A stretch of DNA of 64,000 nucleotides, taken from the NCBI RefSeq assembly GCF_002019855.1, contig NZ_CM007717.1, forward strand, positions 2,167,198-2,231,197. The letters are read 5' to 3'. The position numbers and the translations under genes were made by a program. Below the pieces are notes generated by a model, which was given only the letters and a program-made list of their open reading frames with translations, ran no database searches and had not been told where the DNA came from. Shown here piece by piece: positions 17,499-26,324 of the stretch. Source of the stretch: Streptomyces antibioticus. Its GTDB lineage: Bacteria; Actinomycetota; Actinomycetes; Streptomycetales; Streptomycetaceae. Position 1 is the first letter of the stretch. The number at the start of each line of letters is the position of its first letter.

Positions 17499-19028
17499 TC
17501 AGCGTTCGAGCCGTCCGTCGTACCGCCGGGGCAGTCCCAGCTCGTTCTCGTCGCGCAGTTCCACCGGCAGCAGCGCCGCCGGGGTGTTCTGGTAGACGAC
17601 CGGCCGCAGCCAGCGCTCGATCGCCGTGCCGCCGACCGAGGTCGAGGTGGACGTGGTGGCCGGGTACGGGCCGCCGTGGTGCTGGGCCGGTGCCACGGCG
17701 ACCCCGGTCGGCCAGCCGTTGACCAGCACGCGTCCGGCGAGCGGGGTCAGTTCGGCGAGGATCTCACCGCCCCGTCCGGCGCCCGCGGCCTCCGCCTCGG
17801 AGAGCTGGACGGTCGCCGTGAGGTTGCCGGGCAGCCGTGACAGGACCGCCCTGACCTCGTCGTCGTCCTCGTAGCGCGCGATTACGGTGACCGGGCCGAA
17901 GCACTCCTCCAGGAGCAGATCGTGGTCACCGCCGGTGGTCAGCCGGGCCGCCGGCACGGTCAGGAAGCCCGCGCTGACGGTGTGCTCGCCGCCCGCGCCG
18001 GGCGTCACCGGCGACTCCACGTCGGGCAGCGCGGCCCGCTCGGCGACCCCGGCGACGAAGTTGTCCCGCATCCGGTGGTCGAGCAGGACGCCCGCCTCGG
18101 TGGCGCTGACCGCGTCCGTGAGCGACTTGAGCAGCCCGTCGCCGGCCGCGCCGGACGGGACGAGGACCAGGCCCGGCTTCACACAGAACTGGCCGACGCC
18201 CAGCGTCATGGACCCGGCGAGCCCGGCGCCGATGGCCTCCGCGCGCTCCGCGGCCGCCGCCTCGGTCACCACGACCGGGTTGAGCGAGCCCAGCTCGCCG
18301 TGGAACGGGATCGGCACCGGACGGGCCGCCGCCGCGTCGAACAGCGCCCGGCCGCCCCGCACGGACCCGGTGAACCCGGCCGCGGCCACCAGCGGGTGCC
18401 CGATCAGCTCGACGCCCGCCTCGAAGCCGTGCACCAGGCCGAGCACGCCCTCGGGGACGCCCTGCTCGGCGGCGGCGGTGCGCAGCACCTTGGCGACCAG
18501 CTCGGACAGGCCCGGGTGGTCGGGGTGGGCCTTGACGACGACCGGGTTGCCGGCCGCCAGCGCGCTCGCGGTGTCCCCGCCGGCGACGGAGAAGGCGAAG
18601 GGGAAGTTGGAGGCCGCGTACACGGCGACGACTCCGAGCGGCACCTTGTAGCGGCGCAGGTCCGGGACCGGCGGGGTGGCGGTGTCGTCGGGGTGGTCGA
18701 TGACGACGTCCAGGAAGGCGCCCTCGTCGACGAGGCCGGCGAACGCGCGGAGCTGGTAGCAGGTGCGGGCGAGTTCGCCGTTCAGCCGGACCGGGCCGAG
18801 CGCGGTCTCGGCGTCGGCCACCTCGACCAGGAGTTCCCTGGCCGCCTCCAGACGGGCGGCCGCGGCCCGCAGGAACGCGGCGCGGACACCGCGGTCGGCG
18901 AGGGAGGCGCGGGTGGCGTGCGCCGCGCGGACGACGGTGTCCACCTCCTGGGCCGTCGCCTCCACCGCAACCTGTTCCCGCTGCTTCCCGGTTCGGGGGT
19001 CGACACTCCAGACTGGTGCTGCTGCCAC
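17499..19028 (-). CDS. Alpha-ketoglutarate semialdehyde (2,5-dioxovalerate) dehydrogenase
   Basis: A 509-residue NAD(P)-dependent aldehyde dehydrogenase of the 2,5-dioxovalerate group. AVYAASNFPFAFSVAGGDTASALAAGNPVVVKAHP, GFTGSVRGG, ELGSLNPVVV and the catalytic Cys282 in GVGQFCVKPG are visible. It oxidises the last intermediate of the aldarate, arabinonate/xylonate and hydroxyproline routes to 2-oxoglutarate. GTG at 19028 is preferred over a GTG five codons upstream because GGAGGG lies 6 bases ahead of it. It is divergent from an IclR gene. The window also encodes upstream enzymes of two such routes. Confidence 0.9.
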   Translation of the reverse strand: MAAAPVWSVDPRTGKQREQVAVEATAQEVDTVVRAAHATRASLADRGVRAAFLRAAAARLEAARELLVEVADAETALGPVRLNGELARTCYQLRAFAGLVDEGAFLDVVIDHPDDTATPPVPDLRRYKVPLGVVAVYAASNFPFAFSVAGGDTASALAAGNPVVVKAHPDHPGLSELVAKVLRTAAAEQGVPEGVLGLVHGFEAGVELIGHPLVAAAGFTGSVRGGRALFDAAAARPVPIPFHGELGSLNPVVVTEAAAAERAEAIGAGLAGSMTLGVGQFCVKPGLVLVPSGAAGDGLLKSLTDAVSATEAGVLLDHRMRDNFVAGVAERAALPDVESPVTPGAGGEHTVSAGFLTVPAARLTTGGDHDLLLEECFGPVTVIARYEDDDEVRAVLSRLPGNLTATVQLSEAEAAGAGRGGEILAELTPLAGRVLVNGWPTGVAVAPAQHHGGPYPATTSTSTSVGGTAIERWLRPVVYQNTPAALLPVELRDENELGLPRRYDGRLER

Positions 19029-19091
19029 CGCGGGTCCCTCCACGTGCTGGGGATCAGGATCGTTCGCCCTCAGGCTCGTCCGCCACCAGGT

Positions 19092-19109
19092 CGTTCGATA
19101 TACTGAACG
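19092..19109. promoter_or_regulatory. IclR-type operator candidate
   Basis: CGTTC-GATATACT-GAACG is an inverted repeat with 5-bp arms and an AT-rich centre, the shape of IclR-family operators. It lies between the divergent starts of the semialdehyde dehydrogenase (19028) and the IclR gene (19170), where autoregulated IclR proteins usually bind. Confidence 0.65.
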
Positions 19110-19169
19110 CTGTCTCTGATGGTGAATACGCTGGAGACTATTTCCCGTCGAACGAAGGGGTCAAGGGCG

Positions 19170-19943
19170 ATGTCGGCTGTCGAGACGGGGGGCGGAGCGC
19201 AGGTCAAGTCCGCGGTGCGGACGGTTGAGCTGCTCGAATACTTCGCCGGCCGCCCCGGAATGCACTCCCTCGCGTCGGTCCAGGAGGCCGTCGGCTACCC
19301 CAAGTCCAGCCTCTACATGCTGCTGCGCACCCTGGTGGAGCTGGGCTGGGTGGAGACGGACGCGACCGGCACGCGGTACGGCATCGGCGTGCGGGCGCTG
19401 CTGGTCGGCACCTCCTACATCGACGGCGACGAGGTGGTCGCGGCCGCCCGGCCCACCCTGGACCGGCTCTCGGACGACACCACCGAGACCATCCACCTGG
19501 CCCGGCTCGACGGCACGAACGTCGTCTACCTCGCCACCCGCCAGTCCCAGCACTATCTGCGCCCCTTCACCCGGGTCGGCCGCCGGCTGCCCGCGCACTC
19601 CACCTCGCTGGGCAAGGCCCTGCTGAGCACCTACAGCGACGAGCAGGTGCGCAAGCTGCTCCCGGAGACCCTCCCTGCGCTCACCGAGCACACCATCACC
19701 GACCGGGAGAAGCTCATCGAGGAGCTGCGCCAGGTGCGCGAGCAGGGGTTCGCGGTGGACCGCGAGGAGAACACCCTCGGGCTGCGCTGCTTCGGCGTGG
19801 CGATCCCGTACCGCACCCCGGCCCGGGACGCAATTAGCTGTTCGGTGCCGGTGGCCCGGCTGACGCCCGCGCACGAACAGATGGTGAAGGACGCGCTGTT
19901 CGACGCGCGCGACCGGCTGACGCTGGCGACCCGCCGGCTCTGA
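19170..19943 (+). CDS. IclR-family transcriptional regulator
   Basis: A 257-residue protein with an N-terminal winged helix (KSAVRTVELLEYFAG ... YPKSSLYMLLRTLVELGWV) and the C-terminal IclR effector domain (THTSLGKALL-like HSTSLGKALLS, then GFAVDREENTLGLRCFGVAI). It likely controls the divergent semialdehyde dehydrogenase in response to a pathway sugar acid. The start at MSAVETGG was chosen for the AAGGG ahead of it and family length; an upstream ATG at 19119 would add 17 unlikely residues and overlap the regulatory region. Confidence 0.92.
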   Translation: MSAVETGGGAQVKSAVRTVELLEYFAGRPGMHSLASVQEAVGYPKSSLYMLLRTLVELGWVETDATGTRYGIGVRALLVGTSYIDGDEVVAAARPTLDRLSDDTTETIHLARLDGTNVVYLATRQSQHYLRPFTRVGRRLPAHSTSLGKALLSTYSDEQVRKLLPETLPALTEHTITDREKLIEELRQVREQGFAVDREENTLGLRCFGVAIPYRTPARDAISCSVPVARLTPAHEQMVKDALFDARDRLTLATRRL

Positions 19944-19966
19944 GCCGACGGACGTAGGCTCTCGGC

Positions 19967-20437
19967 ATGGAAATCGCGCTGCGCCCCGTGCACGACAGTG
20001 ATCTGCCCGTGTTCTACCGGCAGTTGAACGACCCCGAGGCCCTGCTGATGGCCGCGTTCACCCCGAAGGACCCGCAGGACCGGGACGCCTTCGACGCCCA
20101 CTGGGAGCGGATCCGCGCCTCGACGGCCGTGAACCGCGCGGTCCTGGCCGACGGGGACGTGGTCGGCAGCGCGGCGGTGTACGGGGAGCCGGGCGAGCGC
20201 GAGGTGACGTACTGGATCGACCGGGCGTACTGGGGCCGCGGCATCGCGACGGCCGCACTGCGGGCGCTGCTGGCCGAGGTCCCGGAGCGGCCGCTGTTCG
20301 CGCGGGCCGCCGCCGACAACACCGGGTCGCTGCGGGTCCTGGAGAAGTGCGGGTTCCGCCCGACGGAGCGGACCTCCGGGTTCGCGCAGGCGCGTGGCGC
20401 GGAGATCGAGGAGGTCGTGCTGCGGCTGGAGGGGTGA
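19967..20437 (+). CDS. GNAT-family N-acetyltransferase (RimJ/RimL-like)
   Basis: A 156-residue acetyltransferase. It begins with the RimJ-like MEIALRPVHDSDLPVFYRQLNDPEA and contains YWIDRAYWGRGIATAALRALL (acetyl-CoA loop) and NTGSLRVLEKCGFRPTE. The target is unknown. It starts 23 bases after the IclR stop on the same strand and may be read through from it. Confidence 0.9.
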   Translation: MEIALRPVHDSDLPVFYRQLNDPEALLMAAFTPKDPQDRDAFDAHWERIRASTAVNRAVLADGDVVGSAAVYGEPGEREVTYWIDRAYWGRGIATAALRALLAEVPERPLFARAAADNTGSLRVLEKCGFRPTERTSGFAQARGAEIEEVVLRLEG

Positions 20438-20535
20438 GCGCGCCTCCCGACGAACAGACGGCCTCGATGAACAGACGATGAGAAAATCGGGCGGACGGAA
20501 CGATGCGCCGCTCTCCGCTCGTCTTCCTGTTCGCA

Positions 20536-21981
20536 ATGAACAAGACGATCAGGCGCGCCTCGGTCTTCGCGCTGCTGCTGGTGCTCGCCCTGCTGGTCCG
20601 GGCGACCTGGGTGCAGTTCTACGAAGGCCGGGCGCTCGCGGACGACAAGGACAACCGGCGCACCGCGATCGCGACGTACGCGGCACCGCTCGGGAACATC
20701 GTCGTGGCCGGGAAGGCGGTCACCGGCTCGGCCCCCACCTCGGGCGGCGACCTCAGATACAAGCGCACCTACACCGACGGCGAGCTGTACGCGGCGGTGA
20801 CGGGCTATGCCTCGCAGAGCTACGCCCCCACCCAGCTCGAAGGCATCTACCAGAGCCTGCTCAACGGCACGGACACCCGGCTGAAGACCGTCACGGACAC
20901 CGTCACCGGCAAGCGGGCCGACCCCGGTGACGTGGTCACCACCGTCGAGCCGGACGTGCAGAAGGCGGCGTACGAAGCGCTGGGCGACAAGAAGGGCGCG
21001 GCCGTCGCGATCGACCCGGCGACCGGCAGGATCCTCGCGGTCGTGTCGACCCCCTCGTACGACCCGTCGGCGCTGACCGACGCCAACACCGCGGGGGCGG
21101 CCTGGAAGAAGCTGACCGCGGACCCCGACAAGCCGCTCACCAACCGGGCGCTGCGCCAGCCGCTGGCGCCGGGCTCGACGTTCAAGCTGGTGGTGGCGGC
21201 CGCCGCGCTGGAGGAGGGGCTGTACTCCTCGGTGGACGAGCGGACCGACAGCGAGGACCCCTACACCCTGCCGGGCACCCGGACGGTCCTGCGCAACGAG
21301 AACGCCTCCGCGCCCTGCGAGGACGCCACGATCCGGGTGGCGCTCCAGTACTCCTGCAACAACGTCTTCGCGCATCTGGCCGTGCAGCTCGGGCAGGACA
21401 AGCTGCGGGCCATGGCCGAGAAGTTCGGCTTCAACGACGACAGCCTCGACGTGCCGGTGCGGGCGTACCCGAGCGTGTACCCGACCGGGATGGACGCGTC
21501 GTCCACCGCGCTGACCGGCATCGGCCAGTTCGACGTGACGGCGACCCCGCTCCAGATGGCCATGGTGTCGGCCGTGATCGCGAACGACGGCGAGCTGGTC
21601 TCGCCGCACATGGTCTCCCAGGTCACCGACGGCGGCGGAGACGTGCTCAAGGACTACGACGACGCGTCGAGCACCCGCGTGATCAGCTCGGACACCGCCG
21701 AGCAGCTCCGGTCGGCGATGGAGACGGTCGTGGAGAAGGGCACCGGCACCAACGCGCGGATCGACGGCGTCACCGTCGGCGGCAAGACGGGCACCGCGCA
21801 GAACGGCGAGAACAACAGCAAGGCGCCGTACGCCTGGTTCACCTCGTACGGGTCGGCCGACGGCAAGAGCGTCGCCGTGTCGGTGGTCGTCGAGCAGTCG
21901 GACGCGGCCCGCTCGGAGGTCAGCGGCAACGGCCTGGCGGCCCCGGTCGCCCGGGCCATGATGAAGGCGGCGCTGAACTAG
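20536..21981 (+). CDS. Class B penicillin-binding protein (transpeptidase)
   Basis: A 481-residue membrane-anchored peptidoglycan transpeptidase. One N-terminal membrane span (RASVFALLLVLALLVRATW) is followed by an NRR-containing dimerisation segment and the transpeptidase domain: SxxK nucleophile S214 in PGSTFKL, SxN motif in QYSCNNVFAHL and KTG at K417 in VGGKTGTAQN. It cross-links wall peptides outside the membrane and resembles FtsI/PBP2-like proteins involved in growth or sporulation. MNKTIRR was chosen as the start by family resemblance; an ATG at 20503 has a somewhat better ribosome site. Confidence 0.92.
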   Translation: MNKTIRRASVFALLLVLALLVRATWVQFYEGRALADDKDNRRTAIATYAAPLGNIVVAGKAVTGSAPTSGGDLRYKRTYTDGELYAAVTGYASQSYAPTQLEGIYQSLLNGTDTRLKTVTDTVTGKRADPGDVVTTVEPDVQKAAYEALGDKKGAAVAIDPATGRILAVVSTPSYDPSALTDANTAGAAWKKLTADPDKPLTNRALRQPLAPGSTFKLVVAAAALEEGLYSSVDERTDSEDPYTLPGTRTVLRNENASAPCEDATIRVALQYSCNNVFAHLAVQLGQDKLRAMAEKFGFNDDSLDVPVRAYPSVYPTGMDASSTALTGIGQFDVTATPLQMAMVSAVIANDGELVSPHMVSQVTDGGGDVLKDYDDASSTRVISSDTAEQLRSAMETVVEKGTGTNARIDGVTVGGKTGTAQNGENNSKAPYAWFTSYGSADGKSVAVSVVVEQSDAARSEVSGNGLAAPVARAMMKAALN

Positions 21982-22063
21982 GAGACGCGGGGCGAGCGCG
22001 GTTCGTCTCGTGCACCCCTTTATGTGTTTGCCGTCGGCGGGCCCGGTCGGATAGGAAGCTCGC

Positions 22064-22618
22064 ATGCTGAGGGGCGACAAGATCGGGCTCAGGGCCCGGC
22101 ACGAGGACGACATCCCGATCCTGCGGGCCGAGCTGTACGACGACGTGGTCAACTCCTCGCGTTCCGAGAGCCGGCCGTGGCGGCCGGTCACGCCCGGTGC
22201 GCAGGACTCGCGGCTCATGGTGGACGACACCGAGCAGGCGCACGTGCCGTTCTCCGTGGTGGAGTTGGACGGCGGCGCCCTGGCCGGCACGGCGGCGCTG
22301 TGGGGCATCGACAACCACAACCGGTCCGCGCACATCGGCCTCGGACTGCTGCCGGGCGCCCGCGGCAAGGGCTACGGCACCGATGTGGTCGCGGTGCTGT
22401 GCCACTACGGTTTCGTCGTGCGCGGCCTGCACCGGCTGCAGATCGAGACGCTGTCGGACAACCCGGCGATGCTGCGCTCCGCCGAACGCAACGGCTTCGT
22501 CCGCGAGGGCGTGCTGCGCTCCTCGGCCTGGGTGATGGGTGAGTTCCTGGACGAGGTGCTGCTCGGGCTCCTCGCCCAGGACTGGAAGCCGGGCACCCCT
22601 CGGCCGGGCACTCCTTAG
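22064..22618 (+). CDS. GNAT-family N-acetyltransferase (RimJ/SpeG-like)
   Basis: A 184-residue acetyltransferase. It opens with LRGDKIGLRARHEDDIPILRAELYDD; the acetyl-CoA loop is LLPGARGKGYGTDVVAVLCHYGF, and RLQIETLSDNPAMLRSAERNGF follows. Relatives acetylate ribosomal protein N-termini, amino acids or drugs; the substrate here is unknown. Its stop codon lies in the loop of a terminator hairpin. Confidence 0.9.
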   Translation: MLRGDKIGLRARHEDDIPILRAELYDDVVNSSRSESRPWRPVTPGAQDSRLMVDDTEQAHVPFSVVELDGGALAGTAALWGIDNHNRSAHIGLGLLPGARGKGYGTDVVAVLCHYGFVVRGLHRLQIETLSDNPAMLRSAERNGFVREGVLRSSAWVMGEFLDEVLLGLLAQDWKPGTPRPGTP

Positions 22619-22626
22619 GGAGTGCC
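22607..22626. terminator. Bidirectional hairpin over the GNAT stop codon
   Basis: GGCACTCC (22607-22614) and GGAGTGCC (22619-22626) form a perfect 8-bp stem around the four-base loop TTAG, which contains the stop codon. It separates two convergent genes. Confidence 0.7.
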
Positions 22627-22643
22627 GCTCGGTGCCGGGGGCC

Positions 22644-24101
22644 TCACTTCACGCCGAGCACCTGTTCGACGGGGTCGATCGCGAAGTACACCAGGAACAG
22701 CGCCGAGGTCAGCCACAGCAGCCAGTGGACCTCCCTCGCCTTGCCCAAAACCGTCTTGATCACGACGTAGGCCAGGAAGCCGGCGCCGATGCCGTTGGTG
22801 ATCGAGTAGGTGAACGGCATCACGGCGATGGTGAGGAAGGCGGGGACGGCGATCTCGTACCGGTTCCAGTCGATGTTCTTGACCTGGGTCATCATCAGGA
22901 AGCCGACGGCGACCAGGGCGGGCGCGGCCGCCTGGAGCGGGACGATCGTCAGGACCGGCGTCAGGAACAGCGCCAGCGCGAACAGGGAGCCGGTGACCAG
23001 GTTGGAGAAGCCGGTGCGCGAGCCCTCGCCGACACCGGCCGCGGACTCGATGTAGGAGGTCGCGGAGGACGACGAGGCCGCGCCGCCCGCGGCCGCCGCC
23101 ACACCGTCGATGAACAGCACCCGGCCGAGGTTCGGGACCTTGCCCTCCTCGTCGAGCAGCCCGGCCTCCGCGCTGATGCCGACGACCGTGCCCATGGTGT
23201 CGAAGAAGTCCGACAGGATCAGGGTGAAGATCAGCAGGACGACGGTGACGATCCCGACGCCGGGGGCGCCGAACGCGCCGAACAGGCTGAAGTCGCCGAG
23301 CAGTCCGAAGTCGGGGGTGTCGACGATCTTGTCGGGCCAGGACGGGGTGGTGAGGCCCCAGGACTCGATGTCGGCGAGCGAGTCGATGACGATCGCGAGC
23401 ACGGTCATGGTCACGATGCTGATCAGGATGGCGCCCTTGACCTTGCGGGCGAGCAGTCCGAAGGTCAGCAGCACCCCGAGGCAGAAGACCAGGACGGGCC
23501 AGCCGGACAGGGTGCCCGCGCCGCCGAGCTGGACGGGCACGGTGGTGCCGCCGGCGTCCGGGACCCGGCTGACGAAGCCGGCGTCGACCAGGCCGATGAA
23601 CGCGATGAACAGGCCGATACCGACACTGATCGCCTGCTTGAGCGGCTGCGGGATCGCGTGCATGACGGCCTCGCGCAGACCGGTCACCACCAGCGCGCAG
23701 ATCAGCAGCCCCTCCAGGACGACGAGGCCCATCGCGTCGTCCCAGCTCATCAGCGGGGCGATCTGGAAGGCGACCACCGCGTTCAGGCCGAGTCCGGCGG
23801 CGAGCGCGAGCGGAAGGTTGCCGCCGACGCCCATGATGATCGTCATCACGGCGGCCACCAGGGCGGTGGCGGTGGTGAGCTGGACGAAGTCGAGCGAGTG
23901 GCCGTACTTGTCCTTCGCGCTGCCGAGGATGAGGGGGTTGAGGACGAGGATGTAAGCCATGGTGAAGAACGTGGCGAAGCCGCCGCGTATCTCCCGGCCG
24001 AAGGTGGACCCCCGTGCGGAGATCCTGAAGAACCGGTCGACACCGTTCACCGGCGGAGGGGGTGCGCTCCCCCGGTCGGCCGCCTGCTTCGTCTCGGACA
24101 T
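22644..24101 (-). CDS. NCS2/AzgA-type purine permease
   Basis: A 485-residue inner-membrane carrier with about 12-14 hydrophobic segments. The AzgA-like signatures are EIRGGFATFFTMAYILVLNP, GLGLNAVVAF and SGSDTMGTV-like SDFFDTMGTVVGISAEAGLLD, plus SSATSYIESAAGVGEGSRTG. Members import hypoxanthine, guanine or adenine with protons. It is monocistronic, ends at a hairpin shared with the GNAT gene, and is separated from the HAD phosphatase by a terminator. The spacer upstream (24102-24170) includes a GACGCG element similar to one near the phosphatase. Confidence 0.92.
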   Translation of the reverse strand: MSETKQAADRGSAPPPPVNGVDRFFRISARGSTFGREIRGGFATFFTMAYILVLNPLILGSAKDKYGHSLDFVQLTTATALVAAVMTIIMGVGGNLPLALAAGLGLNAVVAFQIAPLMSWDDAMGLVVLEGLLICALVVTGLREAVMHAIPQPLKQAISVGIGLFIAFIGLVDAGFVSRVPDAGGTTVPVQLGGAGTLSGWPVLVFCLGVLLTFGLLARKVKGAILISIVTMTVLAIVIDSLADIESWGLTTPSWPDKIVDTPDFGLLGDFSLFGAFGAPGVGIVTVVLLIFTLILSDFFDTMGTVVGISAEAGLLDEEGKVPNLGRVLFIDGVAAAAGGAASSSSATSYIESAAGVGEGSRTGFSNLVTGSLFALALFLTPVLTIVPLQAAAPALVAVGFLMMTQVKNIDWNRYEIAVPAFLTIAVMPFTYSITNGIGAGFLAYVVIKTVLGKAREVHWLLWLTSALFLVYFAIDPVEQVLGVK

Positions 24102-24210
24102 GACGCGTCGCTCCTCGCTGCCAGGTGATCGTGTGCGGATGCTGGCTGGATTGTGTACGCGTCAAACCCGGTTCAGGTTTTCGCCGTGTTACGGATCGGG
24201 CCCGCTGCCG

Positions 24211-24238
24211 CCCCGCGCGACCGTGGGGCCGCGCGGGG
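24211..24238. terminator. Hairpin terminator after the HAD phosphatase gene
   Basis: CCCCGCGCG (24211-24219) and CGCGCGGGG (24230-24238) are perfect complements around a ten-base loop, 9 bases beyond the minus-strand stop codon. Confidence 0.7.
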
Positions 24239-24246
24239 AGGTACGG

Positions 24247-25044
24247 CTAGCCGACGAAGTACGTGGGGTTCGGCAGCTTGTACGTACGGTCGGCGTAGCC
24301 GCCGTCGAGATCGGAGTACTGGTCGCCGAAGTTGGCGACGATGTCGTAGCCGAGGTCGCGCTCGATGTGCCGGCGGGTACCCGCCTTGTACTGCACGGTC
24401 GTGCAGGTCCAGGTGCCGGGCGTGGCGCAACCACTCAGATAGGACGGCGGGTTGGCGGCGTTCTTGAGGAACATGTGCCCGGCGTCGAGGTTCACGTCCG
24501 CGCCGACCTTCTTCAGGTTGGCGACGGCCGCCGAGCGCTGCGCCTCGCTCAGGCCCGAGTTGTAGAAGACCGTGACGCCCCGCTGCGCGGCGTACCGCAC
24601 GAGGCCGGGGCTGCCGAAGACCTCGGGACGGTCCGCCCGGTCGACGTAGGCGGCCCAAGTGGCCGAGTTGTAGGTGTAGTTGTAGCGCTTCTCGTAGTCC
24701 AGGCTGAGCAGCAGCGTGTCGTCGATGTCGAAGACGACCGCGGGCTTCTTCCCCTTGTGCAGGGCCTTGCGGGCCGCCTGGTCGATGTACTTCTTCGCGG
24801 CCTTGTCGATCGCCGCGAGGTCCTTGGCGTACGGACTGACCGGCGACGCCTGGTAGACGCCGTTCGCGTCGGCCGTGGTGCCGTAGTAGGTGTCGAGGTC
24901 CTTGACCAGCAGGCCGATGTTGTACGGCTCGTGGGTCGAGTTCGCCGTGGACTGCCCGGCGGTGGCCGCGCCGGCACCGTAGAGGGCGGCGCCGGTGACG
25001 ACAGCGGCGGCGGTGGCGGCCGCGAAACGCAGTGACTTTTGCAT
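24247..25044 (-). CDS. Secreted HAD-family acid phosphatase / 5'-nucleotidase-like
   Basis: A 265-residue secreted protein with an alanine-rich signal peptide (MQKSLRFAAATAAAVVTGAA). The HAD nucleophile motif is VVFDIDDTLLLS (about residues 103-114), followed by the motif II serine/asparagine region VTVFYNSGLSEAQR and the acidic NFGDQYSDLDGG loop. It belongs with class B/plant-type acid phosphatases and probably strips phosphate from extracellular nucleotides or sugars. The start at MQKS is followed by a proper signal peptide. A 15-base motif shared with the nuclease gene near 51 kb lies 8 bases upstream of the ATG. Confidence 0.88.
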   Translation of the reverse strand: MQKSLRFAAATAAAVVTGAALYGAGAATAGQSTANSTHEPYNIGLLVKDLDTYYGTTADANGVYQASPVSPYAKDLAAIDKAAKKYIDQAARKALHKGKKPAVVFDIDDTLLLSLDYEKRYNYTYNSATWAAYVDRADRPEVFGSPGLVRYAAQRGVTVFYNSGLSEAQRSAAVANLKKVGADVNLDAGHMFLKNAANPPSYLSGCATPGTWTCTTVQYKAGTRRHIERDLGYDIVANFGDQYSDLDGGYADRTYKLPNPTYFVG

Positions 25045-25052
25045 GACACAGC

Positions 25053-25067
25053 TTTCTACGCGCGTCA
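25053..25067 (-). promoter_or_regulatory. TGACGCGCGTAGAAA motif ahead of the HAD phosphatase
   Basis: The 15-mer TGACGCGCGTAGAAA reads in the direction of the phosphatase gene. The identical 15-mer, in the same orientation, occurs at 50983-50997 upstream of the secreted nuclease/phosphatase. Its core ACGCGCGT is self-complementary. Role unknown. Confidence 0.55.
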
Positions 25068-25104
25068 CCCCCAACGGCACGAGCCCCGACAGGCAAAAAC
25101 CGGG

Positions 25105-26250
25105 TCAAGCAACCTTCTTCCATGGCTTCCACGGCTCCCAGTCGCCGAGGTACGCGGCACGGGTGGCCGACTCCGCCTGTTCGGCGGTCAGTTGGGGCCG
25201 GTTGGCGGGGACGGTGATCGCGGCGCCCGGCCCGGTGTTGCGGTACTCGGCGAACCGCTGCTCCTGCCAGGGGAACGCGGCCGACATGTCGGCGTAGGGC
25301 GCGACCGCGTCGATGCCGGGCCCGAGGCGGGTGTCGCGGACGACGAGGCTCGGGCGGGCCGTGGGGTCGGAGCTGGGCACCCAGGGGCGGGCCAGCTTGT
25401 AGAAGCCGTCCGGGGCCGCGCTGCTGATCCGGCTCCGGATCACCAGGAGGCCGTACGGGTTGGCGCCCGCCGTCGAGGGGGCGAAGACGAAGCCGTGCGG
25501 CGGCCCGGCCAGGTCCGTGCGGCGCAGGGTGCGGAAGTGGCCGTGCTCATGGACCGCGGTGGCCCGCCCGAAGACGAAGTCGACGTCCCCTTCGGTATAG
25601 CAGTGGGCGTAGTACTGCCGGGCGACGGCGGTCACGGCGATCGAGTCGGCGTACAGGGTGTCCTGGTGGCCGAGGAAGCGGCAGTGGTGGAAGGCAGAGC
25701 GGTCGCCCTGCACCTTGAGGGCGACGGCCTGGGTGCCGGTGATCCCGGGGTGGTCGGCGCGCAGCCAGTCGTTGGCGAAGGTGATCCAGCGGGCGGTGAA
25801 ACCGGCTGCCTGCAGGGTCGTTGTGGCCGATCCGGTGGTGCCGTAGGTGCCGCCGCCGGGTTTGGGGGTGCCGGCCGCGTTGTCGTACACGATGACGGTG
25901 TCCCGGGCGTTCTCGGTGGCGCCGATCCACGTGGCCTCGGTGCGGGTGGGGTCGAGGAGGACCGTCTCCCGGTAGACGCCGGGGGCCAGGACGAGGGTCC
26001 AGCCGCTGCCGGTGGCGGCGGTGACGGCGTCCTGGACGGTGGTGAAGTCGCCCCGGCCGAGCGGGTCGACGTACAGGGTGCGCGGGGTGCGGCGGGCGGC
26101 CGGGGAGCCGAAGCGGCCGAACGGTCGGCGGTGTCCGCCGGGGCCCGCGTGCGCGGGGGCGGGGTAGGCGAGGGCGGCGGTGCCCGCGGCCGCGCCCGCG
26201 GCCGCGCCCGCGGCCGTGGCGAGGAACCACCGTCGGGAGGGCAGGTGCAT
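25105..26250 (-). CDS. Secreted pectinesterase (CE8)
   Basis: A 381-residue right-handed beta-helix enzyme with an RRWFLATAAG twin-arginine-like signal peptide. All CE8 landmarks are visible: GVYRE, QAVALKV, GHQDTLY with the catalytic Asp, DVDFVFGRA with the second Asp, and LARPW. It removes methyl esters from polygalacturonate outside the cell, preparing it for pectate lyase. It follows the pectate lyase gene by 74 bases on the same strand. ATG at 26250 begins the signal peptide. Confidence 0.95.
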   Translation of the reverse strand: MHLPSRRWFLATAAGAAAGAAAGTAALAYPAPAHAGPGGHRRPFGRFGSPAARRTPRTLYVDPLGRGDFTTVQDAVTAATGSGWTLVLAPGVYRETVLLDPTRTEATWIGATENARDTVIVYDNAAGTPKPGGGTYGTTGSATTTLQAAGFTARWITFANDWLRADHPGITGTQAVALKVQGDRSAFHHCRFLGHQDTLYADSIAVTAVARQYYAHCYTEGDVDFVFGRATAVHEHGHFRTLRRTDLAGPPHGFVFAPSTAGANPYGLLVIRSRISSAAPDGFYKLARPWVPSSDPTARPSLVVRDTRLGPGIDAVAPYADMSAAFPWQEQRFAEYRNTGPGAAITVPANRPQLTAEQAESATRAAYLGDWEPWKPWKKVA

Positions 26251-26324
26251 GCGGGTGCTCCTTGGGAGGGGCGGCCGGGACGGAGCGGGAACACCGGCCC
26301 GGCCGCCGTGTGGAGGGGGTTGGT

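Noticed and set aside
20014-22368. A 784-codon frame antisense to the penicillin-binding protein
   Set aside because: Arg/Val/Gly/His-rich shadow of a strongly supported gene.
22754-24101. Purine riboswitch for the NCS2 permease
   Set aside because: The short leader has no recognisable aptamer, and such riboswitches are not typical of Streptomyces.
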